A stretch of DNA of 64,000 nucleotides. Origin: Linnemannia elongata (taxonomy: Eukaryota; Mortierellomycota; Mortierellomycetes; Mortierellales; Mortierellaceae). The notes beneath the pieces are model-generated. The model did no database searches. It saw nothing but the letters and a program-made list of their open reading frames with translations, and was not told where the DNA came from. The first letter of the stretch is position 1. Every line of letters starts with the position of its first letter. A program made the translations under genes and the position numbers. Shown in pieces: positions 30,630-44,300 of this stretch. Where the stretch lies: positions 1,798,001 through 1,862,000 of the forward strand of contig JAXBDG010000009.1 of NCBI GenBank assembly GCA_036320915.1. The letters run 5' to 3'.

Positions 30630-33489
30630 ATATGTTTATTCTCCCCCCTACCCCTGTTATGACCTTCATGGCCACCTTCATGGCCACCCCATCGAAACGA
30701 TAAAATAAAAAAAATAAGCGCTGTGCCCACGTGATTTTTCTTGCTTCTTCACTTTGCCCAAAGTTCATCTCTTTCTGCGCATTTGCGTGTCTTTTTTTCA
30801 TTTCGACACACAAACCCACAAGGACTCAAGGATGCAATCATCAAGCTACGAAGGATCAGGATCACACAGTTCAGGAATCACAAGTTATCAAGAGACTTAA
30901 CGCGTGTTGTCATACTACGTTCTATGGATCAGGAGGAGTTACCAACTCTTTCTACGTGACACGAAGGAAAATAGTAGCGAAAACCATTTGCTATGACATA
31001 ATTTGCTGGGATCGTTCAGCATAGACGACGACAGCGACGACGACGCAATCGACGTTTTCACTCGACGGGATGCAATGATGGGACATATATCATGGTTCAT
31101 TTCTGGAATAGAGAGGAGAAGAAAGGTGGGTATCTGCTGGCCCCCCTTTCCGTCACCTACCTACCTACCTACCCTTTCCCCAAATCTTTTTTCTCAAATG
31201 ATACGAAGTCAACAAACACCACACAAGTCTGACTATGGGGATCAATCGTATTCTATAAGCACGCTTGTGATTCTTCAGGAGCAAAATCGCGAATGGAAAC
31301 AAACTGTTGGTGCAAAACAGAGGAAAGGGAGTGTGCAAAAGGTTCAACAACACTAATAACAGACAAACATCAATCAACATCAATCGAGAACGATTTACAG
31401 CAGTAAAAAAAATCAACAAATAAAAGTACGCCAATTGCACAGGAAACACCAGTCCGCCCGGGGAATGGCCGAGCACAAACAACAACTACAAAGCACCAGT
31501 GTGCTTTTCTTTTTGTTCTCTGTCTCCTTTTCACGCGGAAAACATGGAAGCAAGGGAGAATAAAGAACAACCACCACCGTCTACCCACCTAGCAGCAGCA
31601 TCATCATCATCGCGGAAATGTCCACCAAAGAAGATACAAGAAACCCAAAACAAAAGATAAAACGTGGATCTCATTTTGTGTATTCTAACATCAAGGATCC
31701 AATACAATCGGCGTCATTTTGTATTTATTGGAGACTCATCTTCGAGGCTAACGCGTTTCCGTAAGGCTTGGTTTTTTCGGGAAATGAGGAGTCAGAGAGA
31801 GATGCCTTTTTTGCTTCTCGCTTTTGACTTTTTTGCAGTGGTGCAGTGGATAGAAAAAAACGACAAAGCGCAGAAGTGACAACAGAGGATTTTAGCACAG
31901 TTTTTTTTTCTTTTTTTCTCTTTTGCTTGCAGTCTAATGCAAGGAGCTGGTATTCACCCCTAGGGTGAGAAGGACGCTAACGCTTACCCGAGAATGAATA
32001 GAGATGACGAAGAAAGATAGAAAGAGGTTAGCGAGTTAGTGAGAAAGAGGAGAGACGAATCAGGAAGGGGTTTGAAGTCGATGAGATGTGTGTGAGGAGG
32101 GAGGGGTGGGTGGAACTAGTGCAGGCGGTGAAATTCAAAAGAAGGAAGGAGTGCAGTGGGATCGAGATACGTGAGATGAGTAAAGTGAAGAAGGGTTTGC
32201 CTCTAAGTTATGAACGGAAAGGTGTAGTTTTTTAAGATGCTACTGAAAGAGTACAGAAAAGAGTGGACCAATTATTGTGCGTCGTTGCGAGTTTTCGCAG
32301 AAATGGCTTCTTTCTCTGTGAGGGTCCATGCATTGCTTGCGCGCAATTGAACGGGTACTTGAAGAAAGCGACTGCATATCTTTTTTGAAATCAGTGACAT
32401 GACGCCAATCAATCAAGGGGGGGTTTTTTTTTCGCTTTTCTGAGTGAAATGACGGTGCGCGCACACTTTATTTTTTGATGGGATGCAAGAAGATGCAATT
32501 ACGGTATGTAGAGTTGATTATGTGTGATGTTATGTGGTATGTGGTTGTGATTAGATGATATAAAAGAGCATTTAAGCCTGGTTTTGGGAACAGAAAAGAG
32601 AGAGAGAGAGAGAGAAAGGGATAGAGAGAGATAGTGAGAGACGAACCTGGGTCCTCTTCATCCTCTTTCTCCCCCCTTTTTAGCAGATGGAATAAAAAAA
32701 GAAAAAAGTGAGGATGACGGTAATTGGCTGCCTAGAGAGGAAGTTCTCCGCCCCCGGTCAGATCCAGCCGATTGTTTCGATATGAGAAGACAACTCAACA
32801 GGCAACTGCCGTCATTTGGCAAAAGACGGACACAGACAAGATTTTTAGGAGAGCAGAGTAAGAAAGAAAAAAGGAGAGTCACAAGAGACACGAATGACGC
32901 ATGGGCACGGAAGGGGAAAAAAAAATAAAAAAGAGCCTTAGTTTGATTATTGTATTGATGAAAAAACGATTAGCCTGGGTTTCGCTCAAAGTCCAAAGAA
33001 GAGAGACTAAGACGAGGAAGGGATTATAAAAGGGATTCGTTCTCTTTCCTTCTTCTCTTTTCTTCCTGTTGTTGGCTGCATCTTTTCCACCTTCTCTCTT
33101 TTCTTTGTCACCGTGTGTATCCGTCTGTTTTTTTTTTTTTTTTTTTTTCCATTCTTTTAGTTCCTTAGTTTTCTGACTTGATTGTCGTTCTTCCTATACT
33201 CGTTTCTCCTTTGTCCACTTTGCAGCTTTCCATAATCCTGTTTTCTCATCATTCATCTCTCTTACCTTCACTCCTGTGAAGAAGAAAAAAAAAACCTGAC
33301 TGTACCTATTGTTTGCCCTTTGTACCACAGTCGTCCTTACTCGTGCATCCCTCTCCCTCTCCCTCTCCCTCTCTATCTCTCTGCACTCTTTCCGCCTTTC
33401 TTTGCCCACCAAGTCATCCTCGTCTCTTTTCCCTTCACCCTCTGCCCTTTTCCTTCCTTCCTTCCTTCCTCCTTCCTTCTTTTCGAGTA
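30630..33489. other. Intergenic region; no gene supported
   Basis: Begins with the 3' flank of the previous gene. It contains A/T-runs, a GAGAGA microsatellite (about 32598-32618), a T-run at about 33128-33149 and a strongly CT-rich leader (33340-33480) before the next ATG. No conserved protein or RNA pattern was found. Confidence 0.5.
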
Positions 33490-36400
33490 ATGGACGCTTC
33501 CCCCGCAGTTCATCCCTATCACCCTCGCCCCCACTCTTCGTACTCCCACACACGCTCGCACTCATTATCCAACAACCAACACAAGCGTTTGCCACTCGTT
33601 CCTCGGAGCCAATCTCATAACACCACTAACTACAGCAACAGCAGCGACAACAGCAATATTAACCACAAGGACGACACAGCCTTCGGCTCCTTTCTTCTCC
33701 TCTCCTCTTCCGCACCCTCGACACCCACCCAGACCAACGACCCCTCAACCTTCATAGCCATCTCAACCGATAATAATCCATCGACCTCCTTTTCATCTCT
33801 ATCCTCCTCTTCCTGCACAACGCCGTCATCATCATCATCAGCTGCTGCTGTCCATTCTGGTCCATATCCTCATCCCCTCCTCCTCCGTCATTATCCCCAT
33901 CCTCTACCTCATCCCGATCCTGCCTATCAAACCACATCCACTCAACCCCCATCTCAACAACAACAAAAACTTCACCAGGACTTAACAGTTGCCGACTCTC
34001 AAAACCAGCAGCAACAACTCTTTGTTTCTTTTCCTTCCACCTCTTCAAAGCAACAACCTCCTTCAAATCCAATTAAGTTGCTTGTGACTCCGACACATTC
34101 TGTTCCTACCTCAACGTCGTCGTCGTCATCTTCGCCCTACTCATTATTGTCTGAGCCAGATCGCCAAACCAGGGACACCCAGGAATCTTCGAAACACACC
34201 ATATCCCCAATGCCCCCCGCGACTCACGCCAGACAAGGTTCCACCGGTCTCGGAACAAGTCAATGGGAACCCTATCCCCCCACCGCAACCAGAGGCGTCG
34301 CCGCCGCCGCCGCTGACCGTAAAGCTTCGCACCACAAGTCATGTTACTCCTTCAGCTCTCCCTTCTCTCCCTCTGCACTCTCCTCCCTAAAATTGCCCCC
34401 AATGTCTACTCCAACCCTCCTCCCTTCATCTATTGCAACCAACCTCGCTGCAACCGAGCTGGATCTCACAGAAATCAGCAGCAACACTGTCTCTCAACTC
34501 CTAAAACAGACACTGAACGGCTTTGGCAGCAAGAGCAAGAACACGGTCCTGCTTTTGGATATGCGTCCTGCTGTCAGTCCCTCCGATCTTTCTATTAAGA
34601 CGTCTGTTGGCGTTAGTGTCCCCAACATCCTCCTGAAGAGACCCATGTATTCTCTCGGCATGGTCACAGAGCATCTGACTACCGACCGAGAGGTTGAGAC
34701 CTTCTCCAATTGGAGAAAGTTCTCCAACATTGTGCTTTTTGATGCTACCGGTGCCCCACCAGTCAAAGGAAGTCCATTGTTCTGTATCGCTCAGAAGTTC
34801 CGTAAGGAGGGCTACTCTGCACGGATAGGTTACATTCAGGGTAAGTTGCCTCAAATGTCAGATTGTGAAATGCACATCAACCTTTTTCTGTAGTGGTTAT
34901 CACCTTTTGCTCACTTGCTTTGCCCAAACCATTTTCTATCATTGTTTAATGACAGTAGACAATCGTTTTTTTCCTTTTTTCTTCAAATAATCATAGGAGG
35001 ATTCAATGCCTTTGCTCATGATCATGCGGACTTGTGCAGTTCCGACAACAAGGCTCATTCACAACCCGACAATTCAGGGACATCCGTGCCAATCAACAAC
35101 TACGCGCGGGCCTCTTCCTCCTCCTCGTCCGACTCGCGCTCAAGCTCAAATTCGCCAACATTGTCTACAGGATCATCCTCCAACACATCCCCTCCACGGT
35201 CTCGCCTTCACCTCGGTTCTTTACCTTCAATGATCACCAAGCCTGTGGTGGGGGACACTGTCGCACAGACACCAATGATGGAAAACCCCAATGTCAACCC
35301 CTTATTCGAGAGTGTCCGTCAGGCGATGGGGCTAAACACCAACATCACTGAGGAGATTCCTGTCCGTCTTCCAAGTGAGTTCTCGGTTGAGGCGATCCGA
35401 GAGCACCTCCCAAACTGGCTCCTGAATGCCGTAGATGAACCCGCCGGGAAGGTGCGCCTTGCCAAGTACTTCCAGGTAACTAACTGACAAGTAATCATGA
35501 CAGTATGAAGAAATCGTCGGATGAGCCCCTCCCACTCACATTTTCCGTTTTTGCCATCTTTAGAAAGTAGAGATCGCCGAGAAGAAGAGACTTGCGTTAC
35601 TGATGTGTCCTCAGATGATGCGGTCGGGCAAGACGAGCGACTACAGCATCGGGTCGGGCATTGAGAAGGGCCTCAAGAACCGGTACAACAACGTCTGGCC
35701 ATTTGACCACACCCGTGTTAAGATCCATGAGCTCGACCAAGGAGGCGACGACTACATCAATGCCTCCCTCCTCACCCCTCCCTTTGGTCGCAGGTCCTAC
35801 ATTGCTACCCAGGCACCTCTCCCATCTACGTTTCTTGACTTTTGGAAGGTTATCTGGGAACAAAACTCGCGCGTCGTCGTCATGTTGACCCGAGAGGTCG
35901 AGATGGGGCGTGTCAAGTGCCACAAGTACTGGCCAACTGCACAAGAGCCTGTTCTGGACCTCGGCGCTGTGCAGGTCACCTTTCTTAGCGAGTACCAGCC
36001 TCACGGTGATAGCAGTTCTTCTGTCCTGGTCCGTCAAATGAGACTACGACACACGACAACAAGTTCTTCGCATGAAGCCGAGCGAACGATTACTCAGCTC
36101 CAGTACACGGGCTGGCCCGACTTTGGTGTCCCCGAGACGCCACTGGAGGTGCTTCAGTTGATCCAGTTGGCCGACACGCACAACATGCCAGCATCGGCAG
36201 GTCCCATGGTGGTTCATTGTTCTGCGGGTTGTGGAAGGACAGGTGCCTTTTGTGTGATCGACTCGGTCCTCTCGGAGCTCAAGGATAGTCCAGAATCGAT
36301 CTTCTGCAACCAACGCTCGTCATCAAATGGTGACAATGCTGTACGTCAGCATCAGCAGCTGCGGCCCTCTTCTTCAAAGATGGTTTTCGGGGCCAGCCTC

Positions 36401-36772
36401 CCCAGCGAGCGAGTATTGGAGGCCATGAACAAGGGTAGACACTGTCAGAACCAGGCCAAAGTCGAGGAATGTGTGCCAACGGAGGATGTTGTTTTTGCAA
36501 CGGTGACCAGGTTCCGGGAGCAGCGTCTCTCGATGGTGCAGTGCTTGCGCCAATACGTGTTCTGCTATGAGGCGATCCTCTGGCATTTGGGCAAGGTGTT
36601 CTTGATGAAGGACGGATCGGATCTTCATGTCTTTGAGGTCCCCAGGAGCCTTCAAGTCCCTCAGACGCCTGCAGTTGCTTTCCCACCAAAAAAGCCTACT
36701 TCGACCTTTGGACTGTCGATGGGGAATGCGCCCATTACTATCACTAATGATGAGTTCTCGTACTTTGGATAG
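33490..36772 (+). CDS. Rhodanese plus protein tyrosine phosphatase (Pyp/Ptp2-3-like)
   Basis: Exons 33490-34840, 34997-35475 and 35564-36772 join to 1,013 codons (1,012 residues). Residues 1 to about 330 are Ser/Pro/His/Gln-rich. A rhodanese/CDC25-like domain follows (about 337-490): LLLDMRP, NIVLFDATG, then KFRKEGYSARIGYIQGGF. A second Ser-rich linker precedes the PTP domain (about 600-970). That domain has the usual order of motifs: KNRYNNVWPFDHTRV, DDYINASLL, the WPDFGVPE loop with its general-acid Asp, the P-loop HCSAGCGRTG with catalytic Cys at about 829, and a late Q-loop region (MVQCLRQYVFCYEAI). Rhodanese plus PTP is the architecture of yeast Ptp2/Ptp3 and fission yeast Pyp1/Pyp2, which dephosphorylate MAP kinases of stress pathways. 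That target is inferred. A roughly 60-residue insert between the P-loop and Q-loop is unusual. Confidence 0.9.
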
Positions 36773-37616
36773 CTTCCTTCCCCAAGCGTTTGATATTAAA
36801 AAAAAAAACCAGAAAAAAACAAATAGCGGGCTTCTTGTTGTTGCTTTTTGGCGATTTAGGTATGCAAGGATATTTATCTCGCCCTTCCTCCTCCCCCCAT
36901 TCGAGAGAATGGCGTGTTCGTTCTTTTAGGTCTAAGGAAGAGAAAGCGGACCATTGGAACAACATATATAAATCATCTTTGTCATCTCCCTTTATTCCCC
37001 CCTTCCCCCTTCTGTTATGTTGATGGGACTTTCTATCCTTGCCGTCTAAATGCGTCAGACGAGCGACTTTTATGCTGGTTAATGTACTTTGCCTTTCTTA
37101 TCCTTTCCCTGCCTCACACCATACACGGCGTTGTACTTGTATTGGCTGGAAAGGGGGTGGGTACGGACGGATGGATGGTTGGATTATGGGTTGACAACAC
37201 ATATTCACAATTGCTCTGATCAGGCTTGCTTGGTCCTTGCCCTTGCTCTTGCCTTTTTTTTGTTTGCTCCCTTACATCGTAACAAGTAGAGCCGGTCATT
37301 TGTCATTATTCTCTTGTTCATTCTCTAAGGGTCTTCTTTCCCCTCTTTTTTTCTTACTCCTCGTTAGAGCTGGGAGAATGGAGAGGGTACCAGCTGGAGT
37401 TTCTGATGCGATTTGCCTGTTGCCGTGCACCTTTGCCAAGGAAACAACATAAACAACAGGCTAAAAAGGGAACGGACAGAATGAGTAATGTGGAATAATG
37501 CCAAAGCTCGGACGTGTGATGGAGTGGCTCCCATTTTTCTCGGACAAGCAAGGCATTGGTGCCACCATCATGCGAGTTGACATACCTTTGGCTTGTGCTT
37601 ATCCCTTTTGGTACTC

Positions 37617-37619
<3 letters not shown>

Positions 37620-37651
<32 letters not shown>
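37620..37651 (+). repeat. 32-nt poly(T) tract
   Basis: Uninterrupted T-run in an intergenic region. Confidence 0.85.
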
Positions 37652-37652
<1 letters not shown>

Positions 37653-38554
37653 TTGTTTGTTCCGCATAGGCGGTATGTGTTTTTTTTTTCTTTCTTGATG
37701 CATGCATGCATGCAAGGTCCTAGCGGAAACCTCGTTGACATTGACAAGATGATACCCGCACCCCTTTCCCCACTCTTTCTTGTCTTCCCCTCTTCGCATT
37801 GTCGTTTTGGCCTGTGTGTATTGTTCGCTTTGTTCTTCTTACCTTTGTCTCTTGGACCATTGTCGTGTTGTCCTTCATCTTCTCTCGAGCCTCTTTTCTA
37901 TTCCTAATACTCGCTGATCAGATATAAAGTCATTCGGTCATTCTCAGGTAGGTACCCAAGACAGTGTATGTGATAGAAACAAGGGCATTTCTGCTGCATC
38001 CCTAAGTAGCACCCTTGGACTGGAGATACCTTGTTCCTCCTCGAAGAGTTCACATTGACCTTGTTCTTTCGTCCTTCCTTCGACTTTCTATGCTTGTTTA
38101 AGCATACAACCCCCCGCATAATAATCCCATCCTTCCAATATTCTCCATACACCTTGCTGTCGCCCTTAGTATCCCAATACTCCCTACATTATCCGCTGTT
38201 TTGACTCGAGGGACAAAGCGAGTTTGATAGTACCCATCCATCGCCCCTTCTCCCTCCTTGCAGATTCTTCTCCTGAGAACAGCAAGATCCATGCCATAGA
38301 ACAAGTACCCGCATATTGCAACTTTCTAACAAGCAAGCACCCAATGGCTGCCAGGGATCGCAAATTGCCCCCTTTTTTTTTGTTCTTGAGCCGCCAGTGC
38401 AAGTGACGAACATCGTTGTCTCGCTGAACCACACCTATCACTTCATCCTATGTCTCCTCGTATCCTCATTCAGCATTGTCTCCTTTGTCTCTTGTTCCCC
38501 TTCACTCATCCCTCTTTGTCGTTTCTCAGTCTGTCCTTTGTGTGTATAAGGTGT

Positions 38555-38630
38555 ATGTCTTTTTCCCTTTCCCTTTTCCTTTCCCTTTCCTCTTCCCTTT
38601 CCTCTTCCCTTTCCCTTTCTATCCTTTTTA
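38555..38630 (+). repeat. CCCTTT/CCTTTT pyrimidine repeat
   Basis: Many imperfect hexamer copies of CCCTTT and TCTTCC in tandem. Confidence 0.7.
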
Positions 38631-38790
38631 TTTTCCTCTCCTTTATTTCTCTTCTTTCCCTCCCTGTACAGTTACATGTTTGTTTTTAACTTGTAGTGGT
38701 TATTGGGGGGTACACATGTGTTGTGTATGTGTTTGTGTGAGTATCCTTTTCTCCTCCAACCCTTGTGGCACATTCGCCTTTTCCATCCCT

Positions 38791-38792
<2 letters not shown>

Positions 38793-38825
<33 letters not shown>
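38793..38825 (+). repeat. 33-nt poly(T) tract
   Basis: Uninterrupted T-run in the CT-rich upstream region of the PP2A B'' gene. Confidence 0.85.
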
Positions 38826-39655
38826 CTGTGTGTTCATCTTACCTTGTCCCCCTTCTTGCAAGCATCGTCTCTTTCTTTCTTTCTCTCTCCATCACATTTC
38901 ACTCTTTTTCTTCTCTTTCCCTTCTTTCCCTTTCACCCACTCATTATTTACTCTTTTCTTGCTTTCTCACTTTTTTTTTTGTTTTTACTAGTCGCCTCCC
39001 TGTTCCCTCAGTTCCCTCACCACGCCTCAACTCGCCTCAACCCGACACATCGCCCGCTCGCCAGTTTTTCCCCAGAAGCTCTTGTCCCCTCTGCCTCCCT
39101 CATAACCCCTTTATCTCTTTCTATACAAAAGTTAGCAACAATAACAACATAAGCAGAACGAGAACGTGAGTCGAATAACCAAGATCCGGATCAGCTTTCT
39201 CTGTTCTCTCTACCCTTCACCCTTTCTCTTTTCTTTTCTCTTGTCTTCCATCAGCCTGTCCATTCTACACCTGCTGGTATCATTGCCACCACTACGACCA
39301 ACGCTGCAGCTACCATCTCACCCACCACCCCTACCACTGCCACCACTCTACCCACAGCACCAGAGTAGCGCGCGCATCGACCACCCAGCACTTGCATCAA
39401 TTCCTCTCAAGGAGCAAGGCATAATCGACACCCTTCTGAAATTCCAGTTTCTTATCTCCCGCAGGAAACAACCTCGCCCGTCCCTTTTTTTCCCTGCCAA
39501 CTCACTGTCCCCCCTTAACCCTTTCCCTCACCTCACCCCGCCTTCCGTCCTTCCTTTCCCTTCTCAGGACTCTTTCTATCCTTAATTGGCCATCATCGAC
39601 GTCGAGTGCACGCCTCTATTCATCGATCAGAAGGAAACGGCATTTACAGTCGAAT

Positions 39656-41273
39656 ATGGACTCTGGCAAAATCTCGGCATTGAATCCAGAGACACACACG
39701 CCTTCCTCGATGGCTCACCAGAACGACCTCGACACGCCGAGTCTTCTTCTTGAGGTAAATATCAAACAGGAATGGATATCAACTTGCCATCCTTTTTGAA
39801 TTTTGCTCCGCTTTGTCCATACTCATCACAGGGTCCAACCGTGGTAGGGTTATTGGGTAATCAAACCCAACCACAGCACACGACAAGACCACAACAAAAC
39901 ATCGCGATCTTGTTTCTATCTTGACCTCATCTCCCAACATCGGCGGCGGCTGTGTTTTCAATAAGAGGGAGAGTGTGTGTATGAGCCATGAGAGTACGAC
40001 GAGAAAGAAAAGACAAGATGTAATGTGGTAGGCTGAGTAGGAAGCTTAGTAAACCAGCATTCTTTTATTATTTGGGGGGTACCAATATGTGAAGAAGGGG
40101 GTGAAGGGCAGAAAATAAGTAGCATTGAGGAGAAATTGCGAGGCATTCGTCTCAAGTATTAGGCACTCATGTACAAACATAAACACACGCATGTACGCAT
40201 AGAAAAGAAAAGCAATTGCCTTTTTGTCATTTGCTTTGATTGCCTATGCAAACGATTGCTTTTCATGCACATAACGAGGACGATATGAGGGGAGAGTGTT
40301 GTTGGTAGGAGTGTGGACTGGCTGTAGAACAAAGGTGCTCAATGGTCGAAAAAGATGAACGATAGGGCTAATAAGCCTGCTTTCTTCCCACTTACTACTG
40401 AGACGGAGGCCGTTTTCGTTGTCATCCACTCCCTGTCTATCCACATCTATCTCTCTTTCGTTTTCTCAATCTCTTCATCTTTGTTTTTTCTCCTTCTCTT
40501 ATGCCTCCTGTCGCTTTCCATTCACGTCTGATGCTCCGCCTCTCCTATAACGCGTCGACTTTTTTTTTTAGGCAAGCACACGGTTGTCATTGAACGTGTG
40601 TGGATTGTTGCGGGATGTAAGTTGAAAGTCGTGTTTGTCTTTGTTTGCCCGCAACGCCCTTTAAGTCTCAGAGAGAGCTGTCGTGTTGGTTTGGTAGAGC
40701 TCATAAACTCTACAACGAAAGAGGACAAGGCTGGAAGAGACGTGAGGAAGAGAGGGACCATGCGCTCAGGGCAACAAACAAAAAAAAAAAAAAGAACGAC
40801 GCGAGTCCTGTTTCGAAACACCACTGCATCAGGATGAGAGCAGCGATCGCGAAACCCCATGCAGCCATGCGTACATAAGGACCACAAGGAGCCCATTTGC
40901 ATTCATTCGTCTTTGCCCCTTTTCTCATTGTTTTTGACCATGCGAAGTTGATGAAATGCTACCATGGGAGAAATGGAAATTGTTCTTCTTGTCATCAACA
41001 TCTGGTGCATTGTTCCTCAACCAGCGATGGGGAAAGAGAGGGGCAAGTGAATGATTCATACCAGACGACGCTTTTGTTTTTTTTTTTTCCTCGCCCCTCC
41101 TCTTCCCGCACTGGTGCTCCCATCGGTGTCGTTCCCTTGTTCGTCCTTTGTCCCCTCCCCCTTCTTCCCCCCTTTGCTGACTTTTCTCGCTACGTTGGTG
41201 CGTTCGTGCGTTCGATAAAATAGCGATCCTTATTTTCCCTTTCTCTTTGCCTTTCCCTTCGTACTTCTTCCCA

Positions 41274-41305
<32 letters not shown>

Positions 41306-44300
41306 ACGCTGGCCCCTGATTTTCTTTTTCTCATCTTTCCTGTTTCCATCCCCTCTCCTACTTCTCCTTTCCCTTCGTCGTCTGTTATTCTTTCCCCCCC
41401 TACACCACTTCTCTCTCTAGTCTCTCTCCCACTCTCTCTTTGCCAAAAGTGGGGTTGAATACAACACTAACCTTGTCCCTTTTTCTTTTTTTTTCTTTAC
41501 TCTTCTACGGTCATTGACCATTTCATCCTGGTTACTTACTGTCGTCCTTTTTTTATTACCATACAAACATCGACAACACACCGCCACTAACAACAAAACA
41601 AACACACACAGCGACCTGCAACAGGAGCCATTATCGATTCTCAAGGTTATTCAAAGGCGGCCCATGCCGACAGCGGCGAGGAATCACCACTCTCACCCCC
41701 TATGGCCTGGTCGCGAGAAGGCACCTCCGAGGAGCTCTCAAAGTACCAAGAATTCCAGATGCGTCAAAACGACGGCCACCACCACCGCTCCCAGGCTCAA
41801 CCTCACTCCTCCCCTCCTGGTGCTGGCGCAACTGTCTTTTCGACGACATCAGCCTTAGCAAATAATCCCACCACTATGCCAGCGCAGGATCAGGATAGAC
41901 GATCGCATTTGGTGGCAAACACTCAATCCACTGGGCCAGGTTCCTTCTCCGAGGCTGTGCGTGGTTCACAGGCCGACCAAACCCAGACGAACACTGCAGG
42001 GGGGCGACTCCGAACAGAGCAAAGTAGACGCTCAGATCGACTGGAACCCGCTTCGGAGCCACCATCGACAAAGACCTCTCGACGAGACAGTTCATCAGAG
42101 CGAACCCTGGACTCATCACACTCGACTCGACAACGGCCATCCCCCTCCTCTTCACCTTCAACTCGACCTTCAAAGAGCGGTCGCTCAAAGACTAAGTCCA
42201 AGGGGCACGATGATGGTAGTCAGCATGGATTAGATCTGTCGACATCTCCTGCAGCCGTGACTCGTTCAGAACGGACTGGAACAACGCCCGGGAGTCCACA
42301 TTGCCAGCGATATCGCCATTCGGGATCTTCGACCAAGAAAGGCTATTGTGCTTGTTCTTCTTGCCAGCAGGAGGGATCCATCCTCACGTCCTCACAAAGA
42401 TCGTATCGCTATGGCCAGTATCTCGGAAGCGATCCTATCCCGATCTACGCTGGGCCATTAGGATTAGGAGATGACATTCCTTCACCTACGCCATCGCCTC
42501 CAACTTCAGGACGAATGAGCATCCATATGGCCATGAGTGGACATTCACCCATAGGATCGCCCGTTCATTCACCCGCGCTGTCAATATCCCACTCACCGAT
42601 AGGAAAATCGTCTCCTTCCTTCCTCCGATCGCCTGGCTCCTCCAAGAGTAAATCGAATCGATACCCGGCCACGGAAGGCTTTTCAGGGTCAGGGGAGTTT
42701 GGCCTGCATGACGAGCAGCAGGGGTTCAACTCGGGTGCGACCTCCAATCCTCCGACAAGCCATCATCCAGTTGTTACTGGCTTCCAAACACGCGATCTCA
42801 AGGTCAAGAGCAGTAAAAAGAGTCCATCTTTGATGGCAGCTCAGACGGTCCTTGAACCGAATCCTTTCTCCTCCCCTCCCTCCCCTTCCTTCCCTTCCTC
42901 TTATACTAATATCAGCTCACATACGGACAAGGACAAGGACACTTCTCCCTCGCTGTCACCCTTCTTTTCGACCAAGAGATCGTTCAGTCCACCGAGACAT
43001 ACGACTAATTCGACTGGAGCATCAAGTCTTCAACCCAAGGCGACCGACACTCTACAGCCGCACCATCTCCTACGACAAAATGCCTCAGATTCACATCAGG
43101 GCGACTATTCGACGACAACAACCATCTCCCACGCCGATTTTCCTCGCCTTGCTCCTCCAGTTGTATTGGTTCAGTCCCCAACAGCAGAGTCGCTTACGAG
43201 TCTTGTGGACAAGGTGTCAACGTCGACATCCCCGAGCAACAAGCAGTCCATCGAACGGAGCCCACTCTTGTACTCTTCTGTACTTGCATCTTCGACCTCG
43301 CCAAACACATCGTCAGCATCCAGCTTCTCTCAAGCACCTCGATCGCCCTCTCAGCAGCCCCTTTCGCCAAGAGGGCGACAAAGCGCTGCAGCGACACCTC
43401 CCCTGAGTCCATCTCGTAAGAAAGAGGGGCATCACCCGTCTGTTCTCTCGAACATGGAGAGCACAGGTAAGACAAAGGGGCAACAGGAACGTTTGTGTTG
43501 TACATGATCCTGTAACAGCCATTTTTTTTTTTTTTTTTTTTTTTTTTGTATTTTTGTTTATTGGCATCACGACACTAACCACCTTCCTTGCTTTGCTTAC
43601 CTTTTGTCAACAATAGAATTCGAGGCGTGGTCTCTGAGTGAGCAGATTCAGGATCGCATTGTCAGGACTGCACCCTACAAGTCAGCAGTGCTTTCTCCCA
43701 ACACTAGTCACGTCAGAAAATTGTCAACAACTCTCCAACAGCTATCGCACTCGCACCCACACTCACAACCGCAACAACAGACGCAACTCTCACAGTCGCA
43801 ACCGCATCATCCACCACAGGAACAGCCCCAACCCCAGCCTCAAGCTCAACCTCAAGCTCAACCCCAACCTCAGGCTCAACCTCAACCTCAACCTCAACTG
43901 CAGCAGAACCATTCTCCTCAATCCGAGCCAGCTCAAAAACCAACGTCGACCCCAGTGGTGGAATCTAGCCCTACTAAACGACAATGGCAGTGGCAATGGC
44001 GCGGACAAACAGCCTCCAAAGACTTGTCAGGAGACAGAACACCCAGAAAGACGGCTGCCAACACTATTACAAACAGGAAAGTCGTCAGTGGCGTTGGTCT
44101 GGGGAGTCCAGTTGTTGGCACTTTGAACAGTGCCAACTCCGCCTCAAGCTCTGAAAACCAAGGGCCTGCTAAAACTGGGAATGAAAATGGGTCATCACCG
44201 CATGTCTTGCGTCGTACACGCTCTGCACCTATTCTTGCATCTGGTCAACTCTCTTGTAAGTACTACAGTGCCATTGGAATGGAGGTGTGCCATGAAAATA

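Larger units (their letters stand above)
36773..39655. other. Intergenic region, pyrimidine-rich; no gene supported
   Basis: Holds the 3' flank of the PTP gene, two very long T-runs (37620-37651 and 38793-38825), CCCTTT/CCTTTT repeats (38555-38630) and CT-rich sequence up to the ATG at 39656. Frames across it are Phe/Leu/Ser-rich artefacts. Confidence 0.5.

Noticed and set aside
38476..39585. Several plus-strand open frames rich in Phe, Ser and Pro
   Set aside because: They cross poly(T) and CCCTTT repeats and overlap in all three frames, the mark of biased composition rather than genes.
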